64,000 nt of DNA from Lactobacillus sp. ESL0701 (GTDB lineage: Bacteria; Bacillota; Bacilli; Lactobacillales; Lactobacillaceae). Under the pieces are notes generated by a model. It did not search any database. It worked only from the letters and a program-made list of their open reading frames with translations, and had not been told where the DNA came from. The DNA lies in the NCBI RefSeq assembly GCF_029433445.1, contig NZ_JAQTIC010000001.1:1-64000 (forward strand), given 5' to 3'. The translations under genes and the position numbers were made by a program. Positions 18,377 to 27,858 of the stretch are shown here, piece by piece (position 1 is the first letter of the stretch; each line of letters starts with the position of its first letter).

Positions 18377-19576
18377 ATGGCTGGATCACTCGATTATTTA
18401 CGTTGGCGTGGTGATCTTTTATTCAAAGAAAAACCATTTAACAGTGTTGATGCATCACTGCTTTCATCAATTGTGTATCTTCCCGCTGACGCGTCGGCTG
18501 TGGGACATACCTTGGGAGAAGTTGCGGAAAAGCTGCATCACTTACCATCGTTTCAGCACCAGATGCACTCTGAAACTGGTGCCGAAGTGCTATTATTGCC
18601 GGAAAGTCCACGCATTGGCAATATGAAAATCCTTGATTGGACCAATCGTTTGGAAAAAGAACCCCACCCCTTACAGTTTACCGCTGCTACTTTTGCCATT
18701 GACGACCAGACAATGGTGATTGCCTATCGCGGTACTGATGGGTCAATGATTGGCTGGAACGAAGACATGCGGATGAATTATCTGCCAGAAATTTACGGTC
18801 AGAACGTGGCAGCGGAATATCTTGAACAGATTGCTCAAAAATTTCCTGAGCGCCACATCTATCTTGTTGGTCATTCTAAAGGCGGTAACTTTGCCCAATA
18901 CGCTTTAAGTGCGGTTGAACCGGCTATCCAAGACCGAATTATTAAAGCTATCAGTTTCGACGGGCTGGGATTCTTCCGCGAGGTCTACACCAGTCCCGGC
19001 TTTGTTCGTGCAATGCCGAAGATGAAAACTTATCTCCCACAGGCATCAATCTTCGGTGCCATGCTGGATCATCCCGAGCATACATTAGTCGTTAAAAGCG
19101 AGGTCGCCATGCGCAACCAACACGATCCGAGGCGTTGGTCAGTTGGTCGGGACAGTTTCACTCTTGCCGATGGGTTAACTCCCGGCAGTCGTGTCATTCG
19201 CCATGCTCTAATCACTTTTAACCATTCAATCCCTAAAGACAAGCGTGATGATTCGTTTTCTGCATTGTTTGAAGCTTTTGAAAATGCCGACATTAATGAA
19301 TTACACCAATTAACCAACAACAAGTTGGTCGGGACCTATCGTTTAGGACGAATTTTAATGTCACTTGAACCCGAGGAGCGTAAGTTGATTACCAAGATTT
19401 TTAGCAATATTTGGGATTCTTACAAAAACAACATGACTTTACCATTAATGGCCAATAATTACGAGCTTTACCCAAAAAGTAATGACTCAAACAAGGGACC
19501 AATCTTTTACGAATTTTATGATTCGAAGCATCCCGACTTAAAATTACCGCCTAATATCGAACAAAAATTACGGTGA
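18377..19576 (+). CDS. alpha/beta-hydrolase, Mbeg1-like (DUF2974)
   Basis: 399 aa cytosolic lipase-like protein. The nucleophile elbow GHSKGGN (Ser within GxSxG) follows IYLVGHSKGG, preceded by an AYRGTDGSMIGWNED segment that is typical of the DUF2974/Mbeg1-like lipase-class-3 relatives. No signal peptide is visible. Members are common in lactobacilli, and their substrate (lipid, ester or peptide) is not established. RBS AAAGGAAG lies upstream. The gene is followed by a parS-like site and a strong terminator. Confidence 0.83.
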   Translation: MAGSLDYLRWRGDLLFKEKPFNSVDASLLSSIVYLPADASAVGHTLGEVAEKLHHLPSFQHQMHSETGAEVLLLPESPRIGNMKILDWTNRLEKEPHPLQFTAATFAIDDQTMVIAYRGTDGSMIGWNEDMRMNYLPEIYGQNVAAEYLEQIAQKFPERHIYLVGHSKGGNFAQYALSAVEPAIQDRIIKAISFDGLGFFREVYTSPGFVRAMPKMKTYLPQASIFGAMLDHPEHTLVVKSEVAMRNQHDPRRWSVGRDSFTLADGLTPGSRVIRHALITFNHSIPKDKRDDSFSALFEAFENADINELHQLTNNKLVGTYRLGRILMSLEPEERKLITKIFSNIWDSYKNNMTLPLMANNYELYPKSNDSNKGPIFYEFYDSKHPDLKLPPNIEQKLR

Positions 19577-19583
19577 GTTTCAC

Positions 19584-19599
19584 TGTTTCATGTGTAACA
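19584..19599. other. parS-like site 2 (TGTTTCATGTGTAACA)
   Basis: 16-mer related to parS; the arms differ slightly (TGTTTCAT versus TGTTACAC when inverted). It lies between a gene 3' end and its terminator, like the other copies. Confidence 0.5.
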
Positions 19600-19639
19600 A
19601 AAAAATAGCTCAGGAACAATTAAGTTCCTGAGCTATTTT
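19600..19639. terminator. bidirectional terminator
   Basis: AAATAGCTCAGGAAC / GTTCCTGAGCTATTT stem with a 6-nt loop between the convergent lipase-like and csbD-like genes. Confidence 0.9.
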
Positions 19640-19650
19640 ACTAGTAATTA

Positions 19651-19809
19651 TTATTTTTTGATTTTATCCTTGACGTCATCGAACTTATCTTTGGCATCAT
19701 CTGCAACCTTAGCAGCCTTATCCTTAACATCACCAGCTGCTTGTTGAGCTTTACCTTCAACTTCTTTTGCTTTGCCGACAATCTTGTCTTTAAAATCTTT
19801 TTTAGCCAT
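19651..19809 (-). CDS. CsbD-like stress protein
   Basis: 52 aa, beginning MAKKDFKDKIVGKAKEVEGK and ending DVKDKIKK. The Lys/Ala/Asp-rich heptad-like composition and the KDKIVGKAKEVEGKAQQ core match the CsbD family of small stress-induced proteins; the molecular role is unknown. The ATG at 19809 is preceded by AAAGGA. A longer frame (19641-19865) overlaps in another register; it is a shadow, since it lacks family similarity and a ribosome binding site. Confidence 0.88.
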   Translation of the reverse strand: MAKKDFKDKIVGKAKEVEGKAQQAAGDVKDKAAKVADDAKDKFDDVKDKIKK

Positions 19810-19973
19810 AATCTTAAGTCCTTTCTAAAATTATTAACCTGTATCTTTATACCTTCATGGTACATTGATAACTAAATAATGTCATTTAAAAAGTCTTATT
19901 TTTATAATTAAAGTTAATAAATCAACAAAAGTCATGAAATTAACTATCTAAATTCCATGACTTATAGTATTTC

Positions 19974-21356
19974 TTATTCATTCGGTTGATCGTGACTATA
20001 ATCGAGATTAGAAAAACGATTATATGGTTTAGAAAACATTAACTTAATCGTTCCCCGGCTGCCTGAACGGTTCTTTTCAATAATAACCTCAACCTCACCA
20101 TTATCATCTTCAGCCTCAACTTCGCCTTGATTATCATCGTCATCCTGTTCATCTCGATAATAATCATCCCGATATAGAAACGAAACAATATCAGCATCCT
20201 GCTCAATTGACCCAGATTCCCGAATATCAGAAAGCACTGGTCGTTTATCCTGACGCTGCTCAACAGAACGTGATAATTGCGATAGGGCAATTACCGGCAC
20301 ATGCAGTTCCTTAGCCAGTTTCTTCAACTGTCGCGAAATTGCCGAAACTTCTTGCTGGCGAGATTCACTGCGGGGACCTTCGATTAACTGCAAGTAATCA
20401 ATTACAATTAACCCCAAATTGCCCTTTTCCTTGGCTAAACGTCGCGCTTGCGCGCGAATTTCGCTCATCTTAATCCCTGGCGTATCATCAATATAGACAT
20501 TGGCTGTGGCAAGCGACCCCGAGGCTACAATTAATTTGCGCCATTCTTCCTCGTCCAGCTGCCCTGTCCGTAAATGCTGGGAATTAATCAGCCCTTCAGA
20601 CGCTAACATTCTTTGAACCAGCTGCTCGCCGCTCATTTCTAGCGAGAACATTGCAACAGATTTATCCGTGTGCAAGCCGACATGCTGGGCAACATTTAGA
20701 GCAAACGACGTTTTTCCGACACCGGGACGGGCTGCGACAATAATCAATTCATCATCATGAAATCCGGTTGTCATCTTATCCAGCTCCGCAAACCCAGTCG
20801 GCAGTCCCGTGACCATGTTGCCGTCTTCAGGAATATTGTTAATCTCCTCAATTGTTGAGTTAACAATCTCTTTGATTCCGCGAAAGCCACTTGCGCTATT
20901 TTCCGAGGAGACATTCATAATCTCGCTCTCGGCATTATCCAGAATATCAGTCACATCATCGGAATCTTGGATTGCATTAGTGATGATTTTTTGACTAGCA
21001 GAAATCAGCCGCCGCAATAACGCCTTACGGTGAACAATCTTCGCATAATAAGTAACGTGGGCTGCTGTTGGTGTTGCCAAAGCCAGTTCCGAAACATAGG
21101 CGATGCCGCCAATATCATCCAGTTGCTTCTTTTTGGTTAGTTCATCCTGCAGCGTTAACGGATCAATCGCATCCTCGCGATCCGCCAAGTCAAGCATTGC
21201 TTGAAAAACTAGCTGATTAGCCCGCTTATAAAAATCATCAGGCTGCAATACAGCACTCGCATCCGCAATTGCCTCTGGATCAATAAAGATTGCTCCTAAA
21301 ACTGCTTGTTCCGCCTCATCATCATGCGGTATTTGTTGCGAAACAATATTATCCAT
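19974..21356 (-). CDS. dnaB: replicative DNA helicase
   Basis: 460 aa hexameric 5'-3' helicase of the chromosomal replisome (DnaC in Bacillus nomenclature). The N-terminal DnaB domain (about 10-115) and the RecA-like C-terminal domain are intact. Walker A is ARPGVGKTSFA, Walker B LIVIDYLQL, and there is a C-terminal QDADIVSFLYR motif. It is the last gene of the leftward gdpP-rplI-dnaB cluster. The acidic stretch DEQDDDDNQGEVEAEDDNGE before the end is typical of Firmicutes DnaB. No intein is present. Confidence 0.97.
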   Translation of the reverse strand: MDNIVSQQIPHDDEAEQAVLGAIFIDPEAIADASAVLQPDDFYKRANQLVFQAMLDLADREDAIDPLTLQDELTKKKQLDDIGGIAYVSELALATPTAAHVTYYAKIVHRKALLRRLISASQKIITNAIQDSDDVTDILDNAESEIMNVSSENSASGFRGIKEIVNSTIEEINNIPEDGNMVTGLPTGFAELDKMTTGFHDDELIIVAARPGVGKTSFALNVAQHVGLHTDKSVAMFSLEMSGEQLVQRMLASEGLINSQHLRTGQLDEEEWRKLIVASGSLATANVYIDDTPGIKMSEIRAQARRLAKEKGNLGLIVIDYLQLIEGPRSESRQQEVSAISRQLKKLAKELHVPVIALSQLSRSVEQRQDKRPVLSDIRESGSIEQDADIVSFLYRDDYYRDEQDDDDNQGEVEAEDDNGEVEVIIEKNRSGSRGTIKLMFSKPYNRFSNLDYSHDQPNE

Positions 21357-21395
21357 TAATTATGACCACTTTTTTATTAAAATCTAAACCGGACA

Positions 21396-21851
21396 CTAAT
21401 CTTGCTCGGTGATGTGGACGCGAATTTTCGCTTCTACGCCCTTAAATAACTTAACAGGTACATTTGTGTAGCCTAAAGATTTAATCGGTTCAGGCAGGTT
21501 TAATTTGCGCTTGTCGATTTTAATGCCAAATTGCTTTTCCAAGCCTTCAACAATTTTCTTACCCGAAATGGAGCCAAATAAACGAGCATCAGTTCCAGCT
21601 TTTGACTTAAAATTAACAACTGTTTCATCTTTTTCTAGCTCTGCCTTGACTTTTTCTGCTTCGGCTTTGTCAGCTTCATAAGCAGCTTGTTCATTGGCTT
21701 CAACCCGTTCTAGCGTGTGCATGTTAGCCTTAGTAGCAGCCTTAGCCAAACCACGCTTAATTAAAAAGTTTTGTGCGTAGCCATCAGGAACATTCTTAAC
21801 TTCGCCACGTTTACCGCGGCCTCTTACATCTTGAGTAAAAATAACCTTCAT
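21396..21851 (-). CDS. rplI: 50S ribosomal protein L9
   Basis: 151 aa. The N-terminal [30 protein letters not shown] is the L9 signature, followed by the long connecting helix and the C-terminal RNA-binding domain. It binds 23S rRNA near the L1 stalk. Only 12 nt separate it from the upstream gdpP stop, so translation is probably coupled. Confidence 0.97.
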   Translation of the reverse strand: MKVIFTQDVRGRGKRGEVKNVPDGYAQNFLIKRGLAKAATKANMHTLERVEANEQAAYEADKAEAEKVKAELEKDETVVNFKSKAGTDARLFGSISGKKIVEGLEKQFGIKIDKRKLNLPEPIKSLGYTNVPVKLFKGVEAKIRVHITEQD

Positions 21852-21863
21852 TTGAAATCTCCT

Positions 21864-23882
21864 TTATTCGTTTTCTTTCTCATAAGTATCAACCGCATCC
21901 GTCAATTTTGCAAGAGCTTCTTCAACGGTCACACCCTTAATTTGTGTTGCTGCATTGGACAAATGACCGCCGCCGCCCAGCTTTTCCATAATTACTTGAA
22001 CGTTAATACTGCCCATTGAGCGTGCGGAAATCCCAACGATATCCTTAGCACGTCTTGTAATCGCAAAACTAGCTTCAATATTTTCCAGATCAAGTGCAGT
22101 ATCAGCTGCCTGTGCCGTTACAATTGGGTCAATAATTTTTTTATCTGGACCGCACATAACGGCCATATTAGAATTAATAATCTTTAAGCTGGCAACTAAA
22201 CTTGTCCGCTCCAAAAAGCTGCCAATATCTTCTTTAAGTAGTTCGCTAACTCCAGTTGAACTTGCGCCAATCGAGCGCAAATAACTTGCCGCATCAAAAG
22301 TTCTGGTCCCCGTTCTAAGTGAAAATTCCTTAGAATCAACTGTAATCCCCGCAAGCATTGCTGTTGCTTCAAGGTCAGTCAAAACCCGCTTACCAGAACT
22401 TGGCTGTTGGTACTCAATCATTTCTGTTACCAATTCACAAGCAGACGAAGCATACGGTTCAACGTACGTTAACATTGGATTCTCAGGGAATTCTTCACCA
22501 CGCCGGTGGTGGTCAATTACAATAATGCGGTTCTTCAACCGGTCATACAATTCCTTAGAATAAGTAATCGAATACTTAGAATGATCCACCATGACCAGCA
22601 TTGACTTATCCGTTACTTTTTCCAAAGCATCCTTAGGCGCAATAAACAGGTCCGCATCTTCATTTGCCTGCTGCATGTTGACAACTAACCGGCCAACATC
22701 ATAATTGGTCTTGTTAACATCCAGAACAAAATTAGCCTTGACGTTATGCAATTGGGCAATCTTAACAACACCAATTCCGCTACCAACTGAGTCCATATCA
22801 GGATTGGCATGGCCAACAACAAACACCCGGTCAGCCTCCTTAAACAATTCACTAATTGCCTGTGAAACCATCCGTGCTCGAACTCGGGTCCGCTTTTCCA
22901 TAGGATTGGACTTGCCGCCATAGAAGCGAACATCCTTGCCCGGCTGACACAAGACGACTTGATCGCCGCCGCGCCCTAAAGCCAGGTCAAGATTGGACTG
23001 CGCTTGGTCGGCTAATTCCGTAATTGAACTACTGCCAAAGGAAATCCCAATCGACAGTGTTAACGGTGTATTATTTCGGCTAGTCTCCTGCCGGATCTTA
23101 TCCAAGACGGAAAACTTATCTTCTTCCATTTTAGCTAAGTCCTGCATGTGCACTAATAGTAAAAAATGATCCTCATCAATTCGCTTAAGATAGGCATTAA
23201 AGTTCTTAGCATAATCACTCAAGGTATTCTGCACATATGAACTCATGCTGGTCAATTCTTGATCATGCATTGCTTCGCTGAGCTCATCGTAATTATCAAT
23301 AAAAATTTGTCCAATTGCTAATAATTCATTATTGTACTTGTCTTCAATCTGCGCATAACGCGTAATATCAAGCAAATAGATTACGCCTAAATTATCTTGA
23401 ACAACCATCTCAAACTGATGGTTATCCCAATTTACCGTTTGATTCTCGGCAGTTTTGGCCGCCAGTGACTCATCAATTAACTTATTTAAATCTGGATCAA
23501 CTGCCTTAATGGTCCGCCCAATTAAGTCATCGTCTTTTAGATAAAGCTGCAAGTACGGATTAACCCACTGAATTTGCCTGTCTTCGTCATAGAGCAAAAT
23601 TCCCAGCGGCATCTTAATCATTGCTTCTTGTTCGCTGCGCTTAATGCGATACGACAAGCTCACCACAAAGCTATTAGCATTACCAGCTAACACGTAGATA
23701 CCATAAACGGTAAAGGCAACAGTTAAAATAAAAATCAAAACCATTGCCAAACCAAATAACGGATTCATAATCATGGCAACGATACTGCCTAAAAGTGACA
23801 ACGCCAAAATAATAATTACCGAAGCTGTCAATCGTGAATCCTTAATAAAAGCAGGAAATCCATTACGCAAAAAATCTTTCAT
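21864..23882 (-). CDS. gdpP: cyclic-di-AMP phosphodiesterase GdpP
   Basis: 672 aa. Two N-terminal membrane segments (about 20-75) are followed by a PAS-like domain (about 85-150), a degenerate GGDEF domain (about 170-300) and the catalytic DHH-DHHA1 module (about 340-665) with GHANPDMDSVG, VDHSK and VIDHHRRG motifs. It degrades the essential second messenger c-di-AMP to pApA, affecting K+ and osmolyte transport and cell-wall homeostasis. The arrangement with rplI and dnaB is conserved in Firmicutes. Confidence 0.95.
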   Translation of the reverse strand: MKDFLRNGFPAFIKDSRLTASVIIILALSLLGSIVAMIMNPLFGLAMVLIFILTVAFTVYGIYVLAGNANSFVVSLSYRIKRSEQEAMIKMPLGILLYDEDRQIQWVNPYLQLYLKDDDLIGRTIKAVDPDLNKLIDESLAAKTAENQTVNWDNHQFEMVVQDNLGVIYLLDITRYAQIEDKYNNELLAIGQIFIDNYDELSEAMHDQELTSMSSYVQNTLSDYAKNFNAYLKRIDEDHFLLLVHMQDLAKMEEDKFSVLDKIRQETSRNNTPLTLSIGISFGSSSITELADQAQSNLDLALGRGGDQVVLCQPGKDVRFYGGKSNPMEKRTRVRARMVSQAISELFKEADRVFVVGHANPDMDSVGSGIGVVKIAQLHNVKANFVLDVNKTNYDVGRLVVNMQQANEDADLFIAPKDALEKVTDKSMLVMVDHSKYSITYSKELYDRLKNRIIVIDHHRRGEEFPENPMLTYVEPYASSACELVTEMIEYQQPSSGKRVLTDLEATAMLAGITVDSKEFSLRTGTRTFDAASYLRSIGASSTGVSELLKEDIGSFLERTSLVASLKIINSNMAVMCGPDKKIIDPIVTAQAADTALDLENIEASFAITRRAKDIVGISARSMGSINVQVIMEKLGGGGHLSNAATQIKGVTVEEALAKLTDAVDTYEKENE

Positions 23883-23982
23883 GCAAGATCCTTCCTAAAT
23901 TAATGTAAAATACATTACTGTTATTATACCTTGGATTCAACTGATAAGAAACTCCCTAATATCCAGCTTAAAATAGCGTACA

Positions 23983-24012
23983 AAAAATGCGGAAATAACT
24001 TTCCGCATTTTT
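23983..24012 (-). terminator. terminator of the rpsF-ssb-rpsR operon
   Basis: AAATGCGGAAA / TTTCCGCATTT hairpin with a 4-nt loop. On the minus strand it ends in a T tract just after rpsR. Confidence 0.88.
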
Positions 24013-24028
24013 ATTTTTATTCAACTGA

Positions 24029-24265
24029 TTAGTCTTCAGTAACGAATGGCAACAAGCCCATAATGCGAGCTCTTTCGATTGCCTTAGCTACCTTACGTTG
24101 ATTCTTAGCGCTGGTGCCAGTGACACGACGTGGTAAGATTTTACCTCTTTCTGAGATAAAACGTTTCAACAGATCAACGTCCTTGTAGTCAACGTAATCA
24201 ATATGGTTGGCTGCGATAAAGTCAACCTTACGACGACGATGGCCGCCTCTTCTTTGTTGAGCCAT
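24029..24265 (-). CDS. rpsR: 30S ribosomal protein S18
   Basis: 78 aa. [20 protein letters not shown] and [19 protein letters not shown] are the S18 signature. It binds 16S rRNA as a heterodimer with S6, encoded by the first gene of this operon. It is the third gene of rpsF-ssb-rpsR and is followed by a terminator. It has only one Cys-free form of the gene here; a zinc-independent S18 is the norm for this lineage. Confidence 0.96.
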   Translation of the reverse strand: MAQQRRGGHRRRKVDFIAANHIDYVDYKDVDLLKRFISERGKILPRRVTGTSAKNQRKVAKAIERARIMGLLPFVTED

Positions 24266-24287
24266 ATCCTAGGTCCTTTCTATAAGT

Positions 24288-24821
24288 TTAGAATGGAAGA
24301 TCATCATCAGAAATATCAATGGTATCGCCTGATCCAGCAAATGGATCTGTCGGCATACTTGATTGATTATTATTTTGGTTATTCTGATTAGAAGGTCCCA
24401 TATTTTGAGAATTATTGACATTCGGATTACCGAAGTTGCCATTAAAATTCCCATTATTGTTTGGTGTGTAACCACCATTTTGACTACGGGATTCACGGTC
24501 TTTGCGTGATTCAAGTAATGCAAAGTTGTCAACAACAACTTCTGTTACATATACTCTTTGCCCGTCTTTATTATCGTAAGTTCTGGTTTGAATCCGGCCG
24601 TCAATACCAACCAATGATCCTTTAGACGTAAAATTACAGAAGTTTTCTGCTGATTTGCGCCAAATGACACAGCTAATAAAATCCGCACCTCTCTCGCCTT
24701 GAGCGTTAGTATACTGACGGTCAACAGCAAGAGTAAACGTAGCAACCGAGATTCCACTCCCAGTAGTACGTAATTCAGGATCACGTGTTAAACGGCCAAC
24801 AAGTACAACTCGATTAATCAT
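24288..24821 (-). CDS. ssb: single-stranded DNA-binding protein
   Basis: 177 aa. An OB-fold (MINRVVLVGRLTRDPELRTT to about residue 110) is followed by a Gly/Asn/Gln-rich linker and the acidic tip DISDDDLPF, which recruits replication and repair proteins. The linker is N-rich, with several NNxN repeats. It is encoded between rpsF and rpsR, as in most Firmicutes. Confidence 0.97.
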   Translation of the reverse strand: MINRVVLVGRLTRDPELRTTGSGISVATFTLAVDRQYTNAQGERGADFISCVIWRKSAENFCNFTSKGSLVGIDGRIQTRTYDNKDGQRVYVTEVVVDNFALLESRKDRESRSQNGGYTPNNNGNFNGNFGNPNVNNSQNMGPSNQNNQNNNQSSMPTDPFAGSGDTIDISDDDLPF

Positions 24822-24869
24822 ACTCCAAGGTCCTTCCTTTCCTAAATCACGATAAACGATAACGTAAAA

Positions 24870-25166
24870 TTATTTGTCTAACTTAACAGTCATTGAACGT
24901 AAAACTGCGTTGTCAATCTTTGACAAACGGTCAAATTCGTTAACTGCATCTGCGTTATCAGCAGTGAAAGTCATGATGTGGTAAGTACCTTCACGATACT
25001 TCTCGATTTCATATGCAAAATGACGCTTTTCCCAGTCTTTAGATTCAACCATTGTACCACCGTTGTCTGCGATAACCTTATCGTAGTTTTCAACGAGTGC
25101 CTTCTTTGATTCTTCATCAATATCAGGTTTAATAATGTAAGTTATTTCGTACTTAGTAGTTGTCAT
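24870..25166 (-). CDS. rpsF: 30S ribosomal protein S6
   Basis: 98 aa. [22 protein letters not shown] and the central [17 protein letters not shown] identify S6. It is the first gene of the rpsF-ssb-rpsR operon, with GGAGG before the ATG. The S6:S18 complex is known to repress this operon through a leader RNA; a candidate leader structure is annotated separately. Confidence 0.96.
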   Translation of the reverse strand: MTTTKYEITYIIKPDIDEESKKALVENYDKVIADNGGTMVESKDWEKRHFAYEIEKYREGTYHIMTFTADNADAVNEFDRLSKIDNAVLRSMTVKLDK

Positions 25167-25176
25167 TCTAGTGCAC

Positions 25177-25221
25177 CTCCTTTTGGTCTAAATGGTTCTT
25201 GCTAAAATCAAGAACAAGGAG
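25177..25221 (-). promoter_or_regulatory. candidate S6:S18 autoregulatory leader of rpsF
   Basis: On the minus strand CTCCTT (25182-25177 partner AAGGAG at 25221-25216 in plus notation) encloses the stem GTTCTTG/CAAGAAC (25195-25201 with 25209-25215) with an asymmetric loop on one side. The outer helix would occupy the rpsF ribosome binding site. This matches the logic of the known S6:S18-binding leader, although I do not see its CCG bulge clearly. Confidence 0.45.
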
Positions 25222-25361
25222 TAATCAATTTTATTACTCGCAATCTCTAATTCTAGCACACAAACAAAAAAATTACCAAACTATATTCACGTGATCTAAA
25301 GAGAATTTTATTTCTCTAACTAATAGATACGCCTAAAAGTCTGATAATTTTTTAACTTAAA

Positions 25362-27848
25362 TTAATTTTGTTCTCCCTCAGTCTCAGATTCAACAGCTAC
25401 TTCCTGATCTTCCTCAGCAGGAACAACTGTTAAACTGGCAACCTTATTGTGCTCGCCCACTTTAATCAAGCGAACACCCATTGTGCTTCGGCTGGTCTGG
25501 GAAACATCTGTAATCTTGAAGCGAATCATGATCCCGTCATTGGTAATGACCATAATATCTTGGGTGCCGTCAACTACCGTCACACCAGATAGCGGTCCAT
25601 TCTTCTGCGTGATATTAGCGGTCTTAATTCCTTTACCGCCACGACCCTTAACTGGATACTCAGTAGCTGAAGTCCGCTTGCCGTAACCTTTTTCAGAAAT
25701 TACTAGAACTTCATCATGATCACTAATCACGCCTGAACCAACAACATAATCGCCATCGCGCAAGTTAATCCCGCGAACACCAGCAGCTGTTCGACCCATT
25801 GCCCGAACGGTCTGCTCATTGAAGCGAACAGCATAGCCGAGATGGGTGCCAATCAGAATATCTTTACTGCCGTCAGTAGTTAAGACGTTGATTAACTCAT
25901 CGCCATCGCGCAAAGTTAATGCAATCAAGCCACTGTTTCTAATATTGGCAAATTCACTAACGAGCGTTCTCTTAACAGTTCCCATCTTCGTGATAAAGAA
26001 CAGGTACTGATCATCAGCATTTTCAGGGATATTGATAATTGTCTGAATCTTCTCACCTTTTTCCAGCTGCAAGAGGTTAACAATTGGTAACCCGCGAGCA
26101 GTCCGGCTAAATTCAGGAATCTCATAAGCCTTCTTAGAATAGATTTTGCCCTTATTGGTAAAGAATAATAACAAGTCATGCGTACTTGAGTAGATCAACT
26201 TCTCAATGAAATCGCCTGACTTCACACCCATGCCTTTAATTCCTTTACCACCACGGTTTTGCGTCTTAAATTCACTAATCAGCATCCGTTTAATATAGCC
26301 ACTGTGAGTTAAAGTCAATAAAGTATCCTGCTTTTCAATTAAATCTTCGTCTTCAATTGAAACAACTTCACTGGCGCCAATTTCAGTCCGGCGCTTATCA
26401 CCAAACCGCTTTTGAATATCAAGCAACTCGTTATAAATAATTTCGTTGATTCGTTCAGGTTTTGCCAAAATATCTTTATAATCGGCAATTTTTTCTTGCA
26501 AATCCTTATATTCAGCTTCGACCTTATCACGTTCCAAACCTGTCAGCCGAACAAGGCGCATGTCCAAAATGGCCTGTGATTGCTTATCATCTAGCCCAAA
26601 GCGACTAATTAAGGCAGCTTTGGCAATATCACTAGAATTACTTTGACGAATAATTTTAACAATTTCGTCAATATGATCCAAAGCAATCTTCAAACCTTCA
26701 AGAATATGAGCTCTCGCTTCAGCCTTGGCTAACTCAAATTTTGTTCTACGTGTAACAACGTCTTCTTGATGCTCCAAGTAGTACGACAGCATCTGCTTAA
26801 TGCTTAAAAAATGCGGTGCACCGTCAACAATGGCCACCATGTTCATCCCAAAGTTAGCCTGCATTTGCGTTAATTTGAATAAATTATTCAAAACCACGCT
26901 GGCACTTGAATCACGGCGAATATCAATCGTCATCCGCATCCCAGTCTGGTCGGATTCGTCACGAACACCGGTAATGCCGTCAATTGTTTTGGACCGTGCT
27001 AAATCCGCGATTTTTTTAACTAATTCAGCCTTGTTAACCAGGTATGGTAATTCCGTGACAACAATTCGCTCACGACCATTTTTCTCAGTTTCAATATTTG
27101 TCTTAGCCCGCACAACGATATTGCCGCGGCCACTTTCGTATGCCCGATAAATACCGCCGCGGCCCATAATAATTCCACCAGTCGGGAAGTCCGGACCAGG
27201 AATTGCCTTCATCAAGTCTTTAGTCGTAACGTCTGGATTACTCATCAGCATATGCAAACCACTGATAACTTCAGACAAATTATGCGGCGGAATATTAGTC
27301 GTCATCCCGACTGCAATCCCACTGGTTCCGTTAACAAGCAGGTTAGGAATCCGTGCTGGTAACACTACTGGTTCATTTTCAGAATCATCGTAGTTACGCT
27401 GCCAGTCAACCGTATTTTTATTAATATCCCGCAACATTTCAACGGCGATTTTACTCATCCGCGCCTCGGTATACCGCATTGCGGCTGGCTCATCACCATC
27501 AACAGACCCAAAGTTACCATGGCCGTCAACGAGCATATAACGATAGCTAAAGTCCTGCGCCATGTGTGCCATTGCCAAATAAATTGACGAATCACCGTGG
27601 GGGTGGAATTTACCCATAACTTCCCCAACAATTCTGGCAGACTTTTTATATGGCTTATCAGGAGTAACCCCTAATTCACTCATTCCGTAAAGAATTCGTC
27701 TTTGGACCGGCTTTAAACCATCACGCACATCAGGTAAAGCCCGCGCAACAATAACTGACATTGCATAGTCCAAAAATGAACTATTCATTACGCTAGTTAG
27801 ATCGACATTTCTAATTCTGTGATCTTGACCTTGATTGTCGTTATCCAT
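25362..27848 (-). CDS. gyrA: DNA gyrase subunit A
   Basis: 828 aa. The breakage-reunion domain includes [10 protein letters not shown] with the catalytic Tyr126. The C-terminal half carries six GyrA-box-like blades ([11 protein letters not shown] is the GyrA box) and ends in an acidic tail. With GyrB it introduces negative supercoils. In the quinolone-resistance region, [12 protein letters not shown], the equivalent of E. coli Ser83 is Ser87 and the equivalent of acidic Asp87 is Leu91. It is co-transcribed with gyrB (10-nt gap). Confidence 0.97.
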   Translation of the reverse strand: MDNDNQGQDHRIRNVDLTSVMNSSFLDYAMSVIVARALPDVRDGLKPVQRRILYGMSELGVTPDKPYKKSARIVGEVMGKFHPHGDSSIYLAMAHMAQDFSYRYMLVDGHGNFGSVDGDEPAAMRYTEARMSKIAVEMLRDINKNTVDWQRNYDDSENEPVVLPARIPNLLVNGTSGIAVGMTTNIPPHNLSEVISGLHMLMSNPDVTTKDLMKAIPGPDFPTGGIIMGRGGIYRAYESGRGNIVVRAKTNIETEKNGRERIVVTELPYLVNKAELVKKIADLARSKTIDGITGVRDESDQTGMRMTIDIRRDSSASVVLNNLFKLTQMQANFGMNMVAIVDGAPHFLSIKQMLSYYLEHQEDVVTRRTKFELAKAEARAHILEGLKIALDHIDEIVKIIRQSNSSDIAKAALISRFGLDDKQSQAILDMRLVRLTGLERDKVEAEYKDLQEKIADYKDILAKPERINEIIYNELLDIQKRFGDKRRTEIGASEVVSIEDEDLIEKQDTLLTLTHSGYIKRMLISEFKTQNRGGKGIKGMGVKSGDFIEKLIYSSTHDLLLFFTNKGKIYSKKAYEIPEFSRTARGLPIVNLLQLEKGEKIQTIINIPENADDQYLFFITKMGTVKRTLVSEFANIRNSGLIALTLRDGDELINVLTTDGSKDILIGTHLGYAVRFNEQTVRAMGRTAAGVRGINLRDGDYVVGSGVISDHDEVLVISEKGYGKRTSATEYPVKGRGGKGIKTANITQKNGPLSGVTVVDGTQDIMVITNDGIMIRFKITDVSQTSRSTMGVRLIKVGEHNKVASLTVVPAEEDQEVAVESETEGEQN
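26742..26757. other. degenerate parS-like sequence inside gyrA
   Basis: TGTTCTACGTGTAACA differs from the 45052 copy at two adjacent positions. Because it is in coding sequence it may be coincidental. Confidence 0.2.
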
Positions 27849-27858
27849 TTAAAACCTC

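Noticed and set aside
19641-19865. 74-residue basic protein on the minus strand
   Set aside because: Out of register with the CsbD-like gene in the same bases, which has a ribosome binding site and family similarity.
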